In this document: positions 43,698-52,258 of the stretch, one piece after another
Layout: each line of letters opens with the position of its first letter
Position numbering within the stretch: position 1 is the first letter of the stretch
Assembly (NCBI GenBank): GCA_964593065.1
Contig: CAZQGO010000004.1
Location: forward strand, 1 to 64,000
DNA length: 64,000 nucleotides
Direction of reading: 5' to 3'
Origin: CAZQGO01 sp964593065
GTDB lineage: Bacteria > Oederibacteriota > JAAXVQ01
Notes under the pieces: generated by a model
Told to the model about the DNA's origin: nothing
Databases searched by the model: none
What the model saw: the letters and a program-made list of their open reading frames with translations, nothing else
Position numbers and translations under genes: made by a program

Positions 43698-44534
43698 TCA
43701 GGGGGCCTGGTCACGGTCGGAAGCAAGGGTCACCCGCTCGGCAATGGGCAGAATCAAATCGCCGAAGGGCGAACTCGCGACCATTTCCCCCTGCAGGCGG
43801 AGGTTCAGGTCCCGGTCGCGGGGTACATTTTCCGCGGGCACCGGTTGCCGCTGATGCCGGGTCAACAGGCCGAAGGGCAGTTTCGCGCTTTCTCCCGCCG
43901 GCACGCGGACGGCAAGGGCGGACGCCGCCACCACCCAGTGGGCGGTTCCGAGGTCGACGCGGCAGCTCAGTTGCTCCACCTGAATGGAAAAGGTGTTGGG
44001 ATTGCGAACGTGCAGCCACAGGGCCGCCTGCCGGTTGGCCAGTGGAGGTCCCAAGGCGGCAAAACCAACCTCGGGCGGTCTCGGGACGGGCAGGATTTGA
44101 ATCAGCCGAAAGGTTCGGGGGAATGAAGGCCAAGGACGGTTGCTGAAGAGCTTGCCGGAAAACTCGAATTTCAAGTCTTGACGGTCCTGAGACTTGACGG
44201 CCTGCTGCAGCGTTGCCAGGGGAACCGCAAAGGGCAGTTCAAGCACTTGGGAAGCCTGATTATGCACCAAGGGCAGGGAGAGGCGCTGACCCTGATAAAA
44301 AACACCGCCGTTTTTCGCGCCCAGCCGGAAGTCGACCCGCTGGACATTCAGCGCCACGGGGTTGGGATTGTCAATCTGGATTCTCCCCAGGAAGCGAGCG
44401 CTGCGCGGAGTGATTTGCAGGATTTTCAAGTCGAGGACGGTGACCTTGGGAGGCGCGAGCACATCGCCCATCGTCACACATCCCGCGACGAGGAGGCCCG
44501 CCGTCAGGCATAACCCAAAGAGGTTTTTTTGCAT
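43698..44534 (-). CDS. LEA type 2 (WHy-domain) lipoprotein
   Basis: A 278-residue lipoprotein with signal MQKNLFGLCLTAGLLVAGC, LVAGC being the lipobox. Two consecutive immunoglobulin-like LEA14/WHy domains follow: the first has IDNPNPVALNVQRVDFRL (about residues 50-75), the second VRNPNTFSIQVEQLSCRVDL (about residues 175-195); N-P-N is the family mark. Such lipoproteins occur in desiccation or stress responses and in many bacterial envelopes; the exact role is not known. The stop lies two bases from the end of the convergent secreted gene. Start 44534 gives the proper signal; the extra six upstream residues from a GTG are not needed. Confidence 0.8.
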   Translation of the reverse strand: MQKNLFGLCLTAGLLVAGCVTMGDVLAPPKVTVLDLKILQITPRSARFLGRIQIDNPNPVALNVQRVDFRLGAKNGGVFYQGQRLSLPLVHNQASQVLELPFAVPLATLQQAVKSQDRQDLKFEFSGKLFSNRPWPSFPRTFRLIQILPVPRPPEVGFAALGPPLANRQAALWLHVRNPNTFSIQVEQLSCRVDLGTAHWVVAASALAVRVPAGESAKLPFGLLTRHQRQPVPAENVPRDRDLNLRLQGEMVASSPFGDLILPIAERVTLASDRDQAP

Positions 44535-44663
44535 GCATGTACTCCCTGGCACCGGAGTCCCCGGCTTGGGCTGTTGAGTCCAACCATATTAAATCAGATC
44601 GGACGCGCGCTGGCAAGCCGGGAAAAACCCGGCCTATCACCGGACGTAAGGGCAGTGGACCCC

Positions 44664-45299
44664 ATGGAACTGGAATACGGTAACCGAGAATCACCCGTCA
44701 TGATCGTCACCGATTTCGCGGTCGAGCGCAACGACCATTCGGCCTTTCATCGTGACGGCCCTCTGTACAACGGGATCATCATTCCCGTTAAATATTATTT
44801 GAACCAATATCTGATCCTCAACTCCAATATGCGCCTCATTTCGGAAACGGTCGCGGAAGAACCCTTCCACTACGTCGCCGCCGTGGAGTCCCCCAAGGAC
44901 CGCAAGCGCGAGCTCAATTTGGTCAACCTGCGCAACGTCCTGCTGGGCGTTGACCCCCTGGTGGTTCTGACTCTGGGGGATTTCGCCTACACCTGCTGCC
45001 AGCTGGCTCTCGGGAAATCATCGGAAACGCATCCCGGGAAGGCCAAAATCCTGGGTGAAATATATCGTCAAAACATGATCCAGTTGCGTATGCACGAGAA
45101 CGAGGGCCAGGTGGTCCTGCCCATCCTGGGTCGGGAATATCTGGCCGACCATACGCTGGGCAACGAATTTATCGGCGAGGAAGACCCCGCACTGTTCATT
45201 TCCTATTTTCATTATCTGGGATGCACTTTGGGGCGTTTATTCCTGGACCTGTATTCAAAAAAACAGTATCGTTGGAACAACTTAATGCTCAAACAGTAA
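44664..45299 (+). CDS. Conserved-looking hypothetical protein, 211 aa
   Basis: A soluble 211-residue protein with ATG 44664 divergent from the lipoprotein gene. Segment LVNLRNVLLGVDPLVVLTLGDFAYTCC has some resemblance to the strand-loop of uracil-DNA-glycosylase-fold proteins (where ...PxxIVALGxxA... occurs), but no catalytic motif is evident, so the family is not assigned. The leader contains a GCCGGG-AAAAA-CCCGGC hairpin (44617-44633). The longer frame to 44529 is unlikely, because it runs over that hairpin and has atypical residues. Confidence 0.6.
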   Translation: MELEYGNRESPVMIVTDFAVERNDHSAFHRDGPLYNGIIIPVKYYLNQYLILNSNMRLISETVAEEPFHYVAAVESPKDRKRELNLVNLRNVLLGVDPLVVLTLGDFAYTCCQLALGKSSETHPGKAKILGEIYRQNMIQLRMHENEGQVVLPILGREYLADHTLGNEFIGEEDPALFISYFHYLGCTLGRLFLDLYSKKQYRWNNLMLKQ

Positions 45300-45416
45300 T
45301 TCCGGCCCCGCCGGGCGGGAATGCGGTATTGGTCTTGTATAACAAGGATATTGCCGCCACCGTCCGCACCCGCGGGTCCGGAATTTTCTGAACCGTTTTG
45401 ATGATCAGGGGTCTAA

Positions 45417-46016
45417 ATGGCGAACTCAGTACACGCGGACACGGAATTAATTCATACCGCCCAGCAAGGCGATCCAGATGCCTTTGCCGAGCTGGTGGGT
45501 AAATATGGAAAGTATGTATATAATTTGGCATACGGATTGACCGGCGGAAATCATGCCGAGGCCGAGGATCTGGCTCAGTTGACTTTTGTCCGGGCGTATC
45601 GGGCCTTGAAGCGTTTTGAAGGACGTTCGGAATTTCGCACCTGGCTGCACCGGATTACCGTGAATCTTTGGAAAAACATGGTGCGCAGCCAGATTCGTCG
45701 CAAGTATTTTCAGCATCGTTCCTTGCAGGCGTCTTTGCCCGATGGCGAGAGAAAGTTATCGCAAATCATCCCCGAAAAGGGGCCCAGTCCGATGCAACGG
45801 GTGGAAGGGGAGGAGACTCTCGGCATCATCCGGGCCGCGGTGGACCAATTGCCGCCGGACGAAAAGGCCGTCACCGTATTGCGGGATTTGGAAGGCCTGT
45901 CCTACGAGGAAATCGCAAAAATCTGCCGTATCCCCTTGGGAACGGTGAAATCGCGTATTGCCAGGGCCAGGCGCATGCTGCGGTCCAAACTCGAACCTAT
46001 TCTGCGAGGATCATGA
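45417..46016 (+). CDS. ECF-subfamily RNA polymerase sigma factor
   Basis: A 199-residue group IV sigma factor. Region 2: DPDAFAELVGKYGKYVYNLAYGL and EAEDLAQLTFVRAYRALKRFEGRSEFRTWLHRI binds core polymerase and the -10 element. Region 4: LPPDEKAVTVLRDLEGLSYEEIAKICRIPLGTVKSRIARARRML is the helix-turn-helix for the -35 element. The lineage resembles RpoE-like ECF factors with a membrane anti-sigma. AGGGG at 45407-45411 precedes ATG 45417. Its stop overlaps the start of the anti-sigma gene (ATGATGA region, 46013-46016), so the pair is translationally coupled. Target genes unknown; envelope stress is the usual theme. Confidence 0.93.
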   Translation: MANSVHADTELIHTAQQGDPDAFAELVGKYGKYVYNLAYGLTGGNHAEAEDLAQLTFVRAYRALKRFEGRSEFRTWLHRITVNLWKNMVRSQIRRKYFQHRSLQASLPDGERKLSQIIPEKGPSPMQRVEGEETLGIIRAAVDQLPPDEKAVTVLRDLEGLSYEEIAKICRIPLGTVKSRIARARRMLRSKLEPILRGS

Positions 46017-47086
46017 TGGAATGCCGAGATTATCGTGACTGGTTGCCTCTTTTCGCCGATGCCGGCCTTACCCAGCGGGAATTGATCCGCCTGCAAAAGC
46101 ACTTTGCCGAGTGCCCTGCCTGTGAGCAACGGGCTCGGGAATACTGCCGCCTGCTTGCCTTGCTCAAGCCCTTGTCTGAAGAAGTGAAATTACCGGAAGA
46201 TTTTTATCTCCGGCTGCAGCAACGCCTGCAGACGGACGCGGTCCGCTCCTCGAAACCATGGCTGCTCTGGCCGCCCCTGGTCCTTGGAACCACGGTGGCC
46301 GCCGGACTGCTGCTGGCCGTCCTGATCCTGCCGACCACCCCGTGGCGCAACGGGACTCCGTCCCAATCTGCGGACCCGGCCGGTTCCTCCTCCCTGGGGC
46401 GCGCGACCGACCCGGCCTCCCCCGGCACGGAAGCCTCCCGGAGCCTGCCCTCGCGGCGCGCGCGCGAAAACCTGCTCGAGTCCAGGGTTTCGGAGGCGCT
46501 CAATCTGGCGCGCCCCGCCACCCGACCCCTAACCCCTCCCACGCCGCTGGTAACCCAGGCAGAGATGAAGGGGCCGGAGCTGCCGGCATGGGAAGGAATC
46601 GCACTCGGCCTTCGCGGCATGGGGCGAAACGGCCTGACCCAACCCGTGGCTTTTTCCCAGTTGGCCCCGGCCTCCGCGGCCTACCCGCAACCACCCGCCC
46701 CGGAAACCGCTGTAGTCCGCCCGGAAGGCGCCACCCCCTTCTCAGCCACCGACTGGAGCGGGGAACAGTGCGGCGTGGATGTCCCGGCGTTGCGGGTGGT
46801 GCGCACGCCCGAGGAATTTCAGCGGCTTTGGGCCGAGGCCAATATCAGCCCGACGATGCCGAAGCTCGTGTGGGGCACCCAGATGCTGGCCGCGATCTTT
46901 TTAGGGAAACGCCCCGGCAAGGGCTACGAGATTCGTCTGCAGGAAATCCGGAACTCCGGAAGCTCCGTCCTGATCAAATATACCGTACGGCCCCCAGCCA
47001 ATCCGCAGGCGCAGGAAATCTCCCGGCCCTATCTTTTGGTGTTGCTGCCCTATACCACCCTCCCCGTGGAACTCCAGGAAGAATGA
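46013..47086 (+). CDS. Anti-sigma factor (zinc-finger ZAS domain) fused to PrcB-like domain
   Basis: A 357-residue membrane protein. Cytosolic residues 1-45 carry the ZAS zinc motif Cys4...His30-x3-Cys34-x2-Cys37 (KHFAECPACE), which holds an ECF sigma factor. One membrane segment lies at about residues 84-105. The outside part has a Pro/Ser-rich linker of about 135 residues and then a C-terminal region (about 245-355; PALRVVRTPEEFQRLWAEAN, AAIFLGKRPGKGYEIRLQEI) resembling the C-terminal domain of PrcB, a protease-complex subunit. I infer that the PrcB-like part senses or recruits an envelope protease, giving a stress-dependent release of the sigma factor. The fusion is not one I know as a common architecture. 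Confidence 0.85.
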   Translation: MMECRDYRDWLPLFADAGLTQRELIRLQKHFAECPACEQRAREYCRLLALLKPLSEEVKLPEDFYLRLQQRLQTDAVRSSKPWLLWPPLVLGTTVAAGLLLAVLILPTTPWRNGTPSQSADPAGSSSLGRATDPASPGTEASRSLPSRRARENLLESRVSEALNLARPATRPLTPPTPLVTQAEMKGPELPAWEGIALGLRGMGRNGLTQPVAFSQLAPASAAYPQPPAPETAVVRPEGATPFSATDWSGEQCGVDVPALRVVRTPEEFQRLWAEANISPTMPKLVWGTQMLAAIFLGKRPGKGYEIRLQEIRNSGSSVLIKYTVRPPANPQAQEISRPYLLVLLPYTTLPVELQEE

Positions 47087-47111
47087 CCGCCTGACCGCCC
47101 GGTTTTTCCGG

Positions 47112-47141
47112 TTGCCCGCGCCCGGACCGGTCGGGTATACT
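47112..47141 (+). promoter_or_regulatory. Sigma70-type promoter for prfB
   Basis: -35 box TTGCCC (47112-47117) and -10 box TATACT (47136-47141), spacer 18 bases. The GTG of prfB is at 47179 after AGGGGTG. Confidence 0.5.
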
Positions 47142-47178
47142 TTAAGCCATCCAATCTGTCCAACAGGGGTGAACCGCC

Positions 47179-48286
47179 GTGTATCAAGACAGAATTTCTG
47201 ACCTCTCTTCTCGGCTCGAGAAGGTGAGGGGGTATCTTTGACCTCGAAACCAAGCGTGCGCGCCAAGCGGAAATCGAAACTCAATTGTCCGCGCCGGACG
47301 TATGGAGCGACAGGGCCCGCGCTCAGGCCCTGCATGCCGAATTGGCCCGCGGCCGCAAGGACGTGGAATACTTCGGCCAATTGCACCAAGCCTGGGAGGA
47401 CCTGCACGCCGCCTCGGAATTGCTGGACCTGGAAGAACAACCCGACCCCGAGCTGCAGCGGGACCTGGAACAGGGCCTGATCAAGCTGAATCAGGAAATC
47501 GACGCTTTCGAATTACGCCATTTACTGTCCGGGCCCAACGACCGGGATTCGGCCATCCTTTCCATCCACCCCGGAGCGGGCGGCACCGAATCCCAGGATT
47601 GGGCCCAGATGCTGCTGCGCATGTATCTCCGCTGGGCCGAACGCAAGAACTTTCAAACCTCCCTGCTGGATTACCAGCCCGGCGAGGAAGCCGGGATCAA
47701 ATCCGTCACGTTAAGAATCGAGGGGGATTATGCCTTCGGCTTCCTGTTGGCGGAGAAAGGCGTCCACCGCCTGGTGCGGATTTCTCCGTTCGACGCCAAT
47801 CGCCGCCGCCACACGTCCTTTGCTTCCGTGGACGTCATTCCCGACATCGAAGACGAGGTGACCATCGAGGTCAAGGATGAGGACATCCGGGTGGACGTCT
47901 TCCGCGCCTCCGGAGCAGGAGGCCAGCACGTCAACAAGACGGAATCCGCTGTTCGGATTACGCATCTGCCCACCGGCATCGTGGTGCAATGCCAGGAGGA
48001 CCGCTCGCAAATCAAAAACCGCGCCAACGCCATGAAGGTGCTGAAGGCCCGTCTCTATGTCCGCGCCCAGGAGGAAAAAGCCGAAAAAACCAAAACCCTC
48101 TACGGCGAGAAAAAGGAGATCGCTTTCGGGAGCCAGATTCGCTCATATGTTTTCCATCCCTACAGCCTGATCAAAGACCACCGCACCAATTATGAAGTCG
48201 GCGACGTCCAGCGCATCATGGACGGGGACCTCGATGAGTTCATCGAAGCCTACCTGAAGCAGGTGTCGTTGAAAACCGCCGTATGA
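47179..48286 (+). CDS. prfB: Peptide chain release factor 2, programmed +1 frameshift
   Basis: RF2 ends translation at UGA and UAA. The first 20 codons run from GTG 47179 (AGGGGTG upstream) to CTT; an in-frame TGA stands at 47239-47241, and translation must move +1 to continue at GAC (47240). The second frame runs to TGA at 48286. The assembled 368-residue product has the anticodon-like tripeptide SPF (RISPFDANRRRHTSFASV) and the catalytic GGQ motif (GAGGQHVNKTESAVRITH). Coordinates span the shift; the skipped base is 47239. Its stop overlaps the next start (ATGA, 48283-48286). Confidence 0.96.
47227..47242 (+). promoter_or_regulatory. prfB programmed frameshift site
   Basis: AGGGGGTATCTTTGAC at 47227-47242 has an internal Shine-Dalgarno-like AGGGGG, three bases, then the slippery CTT-TGA. 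It is the same sequence as the classical Escherichia coli prfB site, as I recall. When RF2 is scarce, the ribosome pauses at TGA and slips +1, which autoregulates RF2. Confidence 0.93.
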
Positions 48287-49080
48287 GGGCGTGCGGCCTG
48301 CTCCTCTCCGTCCTGCTGTGCCTCCCGGCCCTGTCGGCGCCGGACGAGGGGCCGCAGGTATCCCGCCTGATCGTCTACGATACCCGCGGCGCCGCCGGCA
48401 ACGAGACGATCCTGATCCTGGACCAGAAGCAGCAGACGGTGAAAATCTGGTACCAGAACTATCTCGGCAAGCGCACCGGACGGGTGCCATGCGCGGAATA
48501 CCTGGACTGTTTCGAGAGCATGCGCAGAATTCAAAATTTCGCTCTGAAACCGGAGTATCGCGGCCGGCCCTTGCGGGCCACGGCCGCACACGGTTCGGTT
48601 ACCCTGGCCTGGCAGGACGAGGCGGGGAAGCAGATTCAAACCATCCGCTACTATGCCCCGGAACACACGCTGGAGGACTTCCGGTCCGCCTTCAACCGGA
48701 TTTGGGGCTTGAGCCGATATGCCATCCTGTCCCTCTCTTCCTTCGAGAGTCCGAAGCTGGAATACCGGGAAGATGCGCTTTTCTACCTTGCCCGGGGCGA
48801 AATCTTCACCCTGGCCGAGCTGGAAAGCGTGGTGGCGTATTACCGGGAAACCGGCATCACCGAGCGCGTGGCCCGATCCGTTTGGAATATTCAGGATCAG
48901 AATTTTCCTCCGCAGAGCGAATTCGCGAACCGGGATTTTCTGGATTATTGCCTCCGGCAAGCCATGTCCCGGCTCGGCCCACCTGCCCTGGACTATCTCC
49001 AAAAAAAATATCCTCAACTCCACGGCCGCAAGCGGATCCTGGCCGACCAAATCTTGGCTCCGGACGGTAAAAGCCCTTGA
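48283..49080 (+). CDS. Secreted hypothetical protein, 265 aa
   Basis: A 265-residue protein with signal peptide (ACGLLLSVLLCLPALSAPD). The remainder has no membrane segments or known motif. The N-terminal half is beta-rich (SRLIVYDTRGAAGNETILILD, TVKIWYQNYLGKRTG), the C-terminal half helical and acidic/basic (FTLAELESVVAYYRETGITER). ATG 48283 overlaps the prfB stop codon, so it depends on prfB translation. No role can be given. A downstream gap of 90 bases separates it from the metallopeptidase-barrel gene. Confidence 0.62.
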   Translation: MRACGLLLSVLLCLPALSAPDEGPQVSRLIVYDTRGAAGNETILILDQKQQTVKIWYQNYLGKRTGRVPCAEYLDCFESMRRIQNFALKPEYRGRPLRATAAHGSVTLAWQDEAGKQIQTIRYYAPEHTLEDFRSAFNRIWGLSRYAILSLSSFESPKLEYREDALFYLARGEIFTLAELESVVAYYRETGITERVARSVWNIQDQNFPPQSEFANRDFLDYCLRQAMSRLGPPALDYLQKKYPQLHGRKRILADQILAPDGKSP

Positions 49081-49170
49081 TTTTTAAGCGTTTTCGGCAT
49101 AGGATGAATGGTGGGCCCACGTCGCCTGCCGCCATTCGTCCCGGGGGATTCCCGGCGCCCTGGATACGCT

Positions 49171-52068
49171 ATGCCAAACTCGATGAGCATACATTTTTTC
49201 CGCCGCACCCTTCCTTGGGTCCTTGCACTTGGCTTCCTCCTGGTCATCGGACCCGTACCCGCCCTGGCCTTCGGAAAAAACAAGTTGAAAACCCGGGACC
49301 TGCATTGGAACATTTTCGAAACCGAGCACTTTGAGGTTTTTTTCTATCCCGAAGAGGAGGCCCTGGCACGGGAAGTTTGCGGATATGCCGAAGATGCTTT
49401 CGTTCACGACACCACACTGCTCCGCTATCGTCCGCAGGAAAAAACTCCCCTGTTCATCTATCGCAATCAGGTTGATTTTCAGCAGACCAACATCTCCCCC
49501 TCGGTCATCGGAGTGGGCACCGGCGGTTTCACCGAAGCCTTTAAAAACCGCATCGCCCTGCCTGCGCCCGCCTCGCCCCTGGGCCTGCGCGAGGTCATCC
49601 ACCACGAATTGGTCCATGCCTTGCAGTTCGACATTCTCTACGGGGAAGGGCTGAGGTCCTTCCGGGTTTACAAAGGCTACCTCATGCCCCTGTGGCTGAT
49701 CGAAGGCATGGCGGAGTATGCCGCCCACGACTGGGACACTTTCGCGGACATGGTGGTGCGGGACGCGGTTTTACATGACCGGCTGGTCCCGTTGACCCTG
49801 ATGGACGGCTTTTCGCACCTGGAGGATGTCTGGCTGGCCTATAAGGAGTCCCACCTGGCGTTGGTGTACGCCGGCGAGAAGTACGGCGAGGAAAAGCTCG
49901 CGGTCATCCTGAAAAAGTTCAAGAACCAGATTTCGCTTTCTCAAATTCTGCGCGAAACCCTGGGAGTGGGCCTGACGGAATTCAACCGCGATTTCCTTTT
50001 CTGGGCGCGCCAGCGATATTGGGTGCAAGCCAACCAGCGGCAGCCCGCGAGCGCCTACGGTCAACAGGTGGTGCCGGAGCCGAGTGAGCGCCTGACCACG
50101 ACCGCGGGCCCGGCCTGGTCTCCGGACGGCCGCTTTCTCGCTTACGTCTCGGACTTGGACCAAACGGCCCGCGTCTACGTCAAACGCCTGGGGACCGCCA
50201 GCCCGGGAGAGGCCGTCACCCACACGTCCTTCGAGTATTTCTCTTACAGCGGCCGGCCCCTGTCATGGTCTCCGGACGGCCGCCGGCTGGCGTTTGTGGC
50301 GCGGCAGCAAGGCAAAAACGGTCTGTATCTTCTCGAATGGAAAACAGGCCGCCTGGAACGGCAGGACCTTCCCTGGGATGATTTCTATTCCCCGGCCTGG
50401 TCGCCCGACGGAGCGGATATCGCATTGGTCGGCGTAACAAACGGGACGGCGGATATCTACCTCTGGCATCTCGCCACACGCACGGCCACCCAACTGACGA
50501 AGGACCGCTGGGCGGACAATTCACCGGCCTGGTCCCCGGATGGCCGGACACTGGTCTACAGCACCGAGCGCAACGCGTGCTGGCAATTGGCCTCGAAGGA
50601 CCCCGCCCAGCCCGAACAGCCGGAAGTACTGCTCAGCGAGGACCCGTGCCACCATCTCCAGCCGTCGTTCACCCCCGACGGCCGGCATCTCCTGTTCACC
50701 GCGGACTACACGGGGATCTTCAACTTGTACCTCTCCGCGCCCTCCGACCGCATCGTCCGCCCGGTTACGGACGTCCGCAGCGGCTTGTTTCAACCCGCCC
50801 TGGCGCCCGACGGCAAGCGCCTGGCATTCAGCGTCTACCGGCAGGGCGGTTATACGATTCTGCTCGGCACCCTGGATCCGGATCAATCTCCCGGGGCCGT
50901 CCCGGCCGGAGCGGGAACCACTCCCGCCGCGGTCGCCTCGGCAGCCTCCGACACGGCGGCAGCCCGCGCCCGGATGATTTTTTCCAGCCAGGAGCCCTTC
51001 ACCGCTCCGCCGCCCGAAGATGTCATCCTCAGCAGGAGCCCATACCATTTCCGGTTCAGCCCGGACTTATTGTTCCTGCTGGCGGGTTACGACAGCTCCC
51101 AGGGCGTGGTGGGCGGAGGGTACGTGACGGCCAGTGATTATTTGGGTGATCATTTGGTCACGCTGACCAGCAATTTCATCCCCGGCTACCAGACCCGCAC
51201 CATGCTGTCCTACGGTAATTTCATGTTTCCGATTTATTTCGCCTTGACCGTGGCCTACAACCGCAATTATTACCGCCTGCTCGACCTGGAAACCGGCGCC
51301 CTGACGGACGAGTTCAACGATCAGGAAACCATGGGGGGGCTGCAACTGGCCAAGCCTTTTTCCCTCTACGACCGCTTAGAACTTGAATTCGACTTCCGGA
51401 ATTTAAGGCGGGAATATCAAGACGCCACGATTTTGCGCAACGTGACCAGCCTGGGCCTGTCGCTGGTCCACGACAGTACCGTTTGGTATGATTTCGACCC
51501 GACCAACGGGTATCGGTCCATGCTGTCGCTGCTGTGGGCGGACCGGATTTTGGGCGGGGACGCGAACTATTCGATTCTGCAGCTCAATACGCAATACTAC
51601 AAATCCCTGGACCCGTTGAGCCCGGAATTGGTCTTTGGCACGCGCCTGTGGCTGGCCACGGCCTTAGGACCCGAACATCCCGTTTTCATCTTCGGGGGAA
51701 TCGGCCTGCTGCCGGAATCCGGCACTCTCCGCGGCTACCCCTACGGGGAACTGCTCGGGAGCCAGGTCGCCGTGTGGAATTTCGAACTCCGTTTCCCGCT
51801 CGCACGCAACATCAATTATGCCCTTTGGCCCCTGGACTTCCTGTTGCTGAAGGAGGTCCAAGCCGTATTTTTCGACGACATCGGGATCGTGACCAATGAT
51901 TTTCTGTCCGCGACTTCCCGGGAATTGCGAAATTCCTTCGGCCTGGGTGTGCGCTTGCACACGTTCCTCCTGGGCAAAGAACTCTTGACCATACGCTTTG
52001 ACATCTCGCAACGAACCGACCAGCCTGCGGAAACCGTCTATTCCTGGGGAATCGGCCAGGCCTTCTGA
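49171..52068 (+). CDS. Outer-membrane protein with metallopeptidase-like, beta-propeller and barrel parts
   Basis: A 965-residue exported protein. Signal peptide at about residues 5-32. Residues about 40-280 hold a gluzincin-type zinc site: HHELVHALQFD (HExxH at His145-Glu146...His149) and, about 35 residues later, WLIEGMAEYAAH with a possible third ligand Glu. Residues about 300-610 repeat the TolB/WD40-like blade pattern (PAWSPDGRFLAYVSD, LSWSPDGRRLAFVARQ, PAWSPDGADIALVG, PAWSPDGRTLVYS). The last about 300 residues look like a beta barrel with aromatic strand ends and the final residue Phe (SWGIGQAF). Start ATG 49171 is uncertain (ATG 49183 also possible); the ribosome binding site is weak. 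Enzyme activity is unproven. Confidence 0.82.
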   Translation: MPNSMSIHFFRRTLPWVLALGFLLVIGPVPALAFGKNKLKTRDLHWNIFETEHFEVFFYPEEEALAREVCGYAEDAFVHDTTLLRYRPQEKTPLFIYRNQVDFQQTNISPSVIGVGTGGFTEAFKNRIALPAPASPLGLREVIHHELVHALQFDILYGEGLRSFRVYKGYLMPLWLIEGMAEYAAHDWDTFADMVVRDAVLHDRLVPLTLMDGFSHLEDVWLAYKESHLALVYAGEKYGEEKLAVILKKFKNQISLSQILRETLGVGLTEFNRDFLFWARQRYWVQANQRQPASAYGQQVVPEPSERLTTTAGPAWSPDGRFLAYVSDLDQTARVYVKRLGTASPGEAVTHTSFEYFSYSGRPLSWSPDGRRLAFVARQQGKNGLYLLEWKTGRLERQDLPWDDFYSPAWSPDGADIALVGVTNGTADIYLWHLATRTATQLTKDRWADNSPAWSPDGRTLVYSTERNACWQLASKDPAQPEQPEVLLSEDPCHHLQPSFTPDGRHLLFTADYTGIFNLYLSAPSDRIVRPVTDVRSGLFQPALAPDGKRLAFSVYRQGGYTILLGTLDPDQSPGAVPAGAGTTPAAVASAASDTAAARARMIFSSQEPFTAPPPEDVILSRSPYHFRFSPDLLFLLAGYDSSQGVVGGGYVTASDYLGDHLVTLTSNFIPGYQTRTMLSYGNFMFPIYFALTVAYNRNYYRLLDLETGALTDEFNDQETMGGLQLAKPFSLYDRLELEFDFRNLRREYQDATILRNVTSLGLSLVHDSTVWYDFDPTNGYRSMLSLLWADRILGGDANYSILQLNTQYYKSLDPLSPELVFGTRLWLATALGPEHPVFIFGGIGLLPESGTLRGYPYGELLGSQVAVWNFELRFPLARNINYALWPLDFLLLKEVQAVFFDDIGIVTNDFLSATSRELRNSFGLGVRLHTFLLGKELLTIRFDISQRTDQPAETVYSWGIGQAF

Positions 52069-52163
52069 TTCCGGACCGCCCGGCGCGGACGCCCCGTGCG
52101 CCAGCCGCTTTCTCGCGCCGTTGCCGGCCCTGCTGCCGCCGCAAGTTCCCGCCTTAAAAAGCA

Positions 52164-52192
52164 TTGATTCACCCTGAAAATAATGCTATAAA
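52164..52192 (+). promoter_or_regulatory. Sigma70-type promoter for pckG
   Basis: -35 box TTGATT (52164-52169) and -10 box TATAAA (52187-52192), spacer 17 bases. The ATG at 52259 follows GGGGAGGGGAG. Confidence 0.6.
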
Positions 52193-52258
52193 GCAGTAAT
52201 TTTGCCGGCTGGACGGTCAGTCTCCGGCCAGCGACGGCGCTTAGGGGAGGGGAGCAGC

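Noticed and set aside
45390..45416. GAACCG...GTCTAA considered as an autoregulatory ECF promoter.
   Set aside because: The putative -10 touches the start codon and overlaps the ribosome binding site AGGGG.
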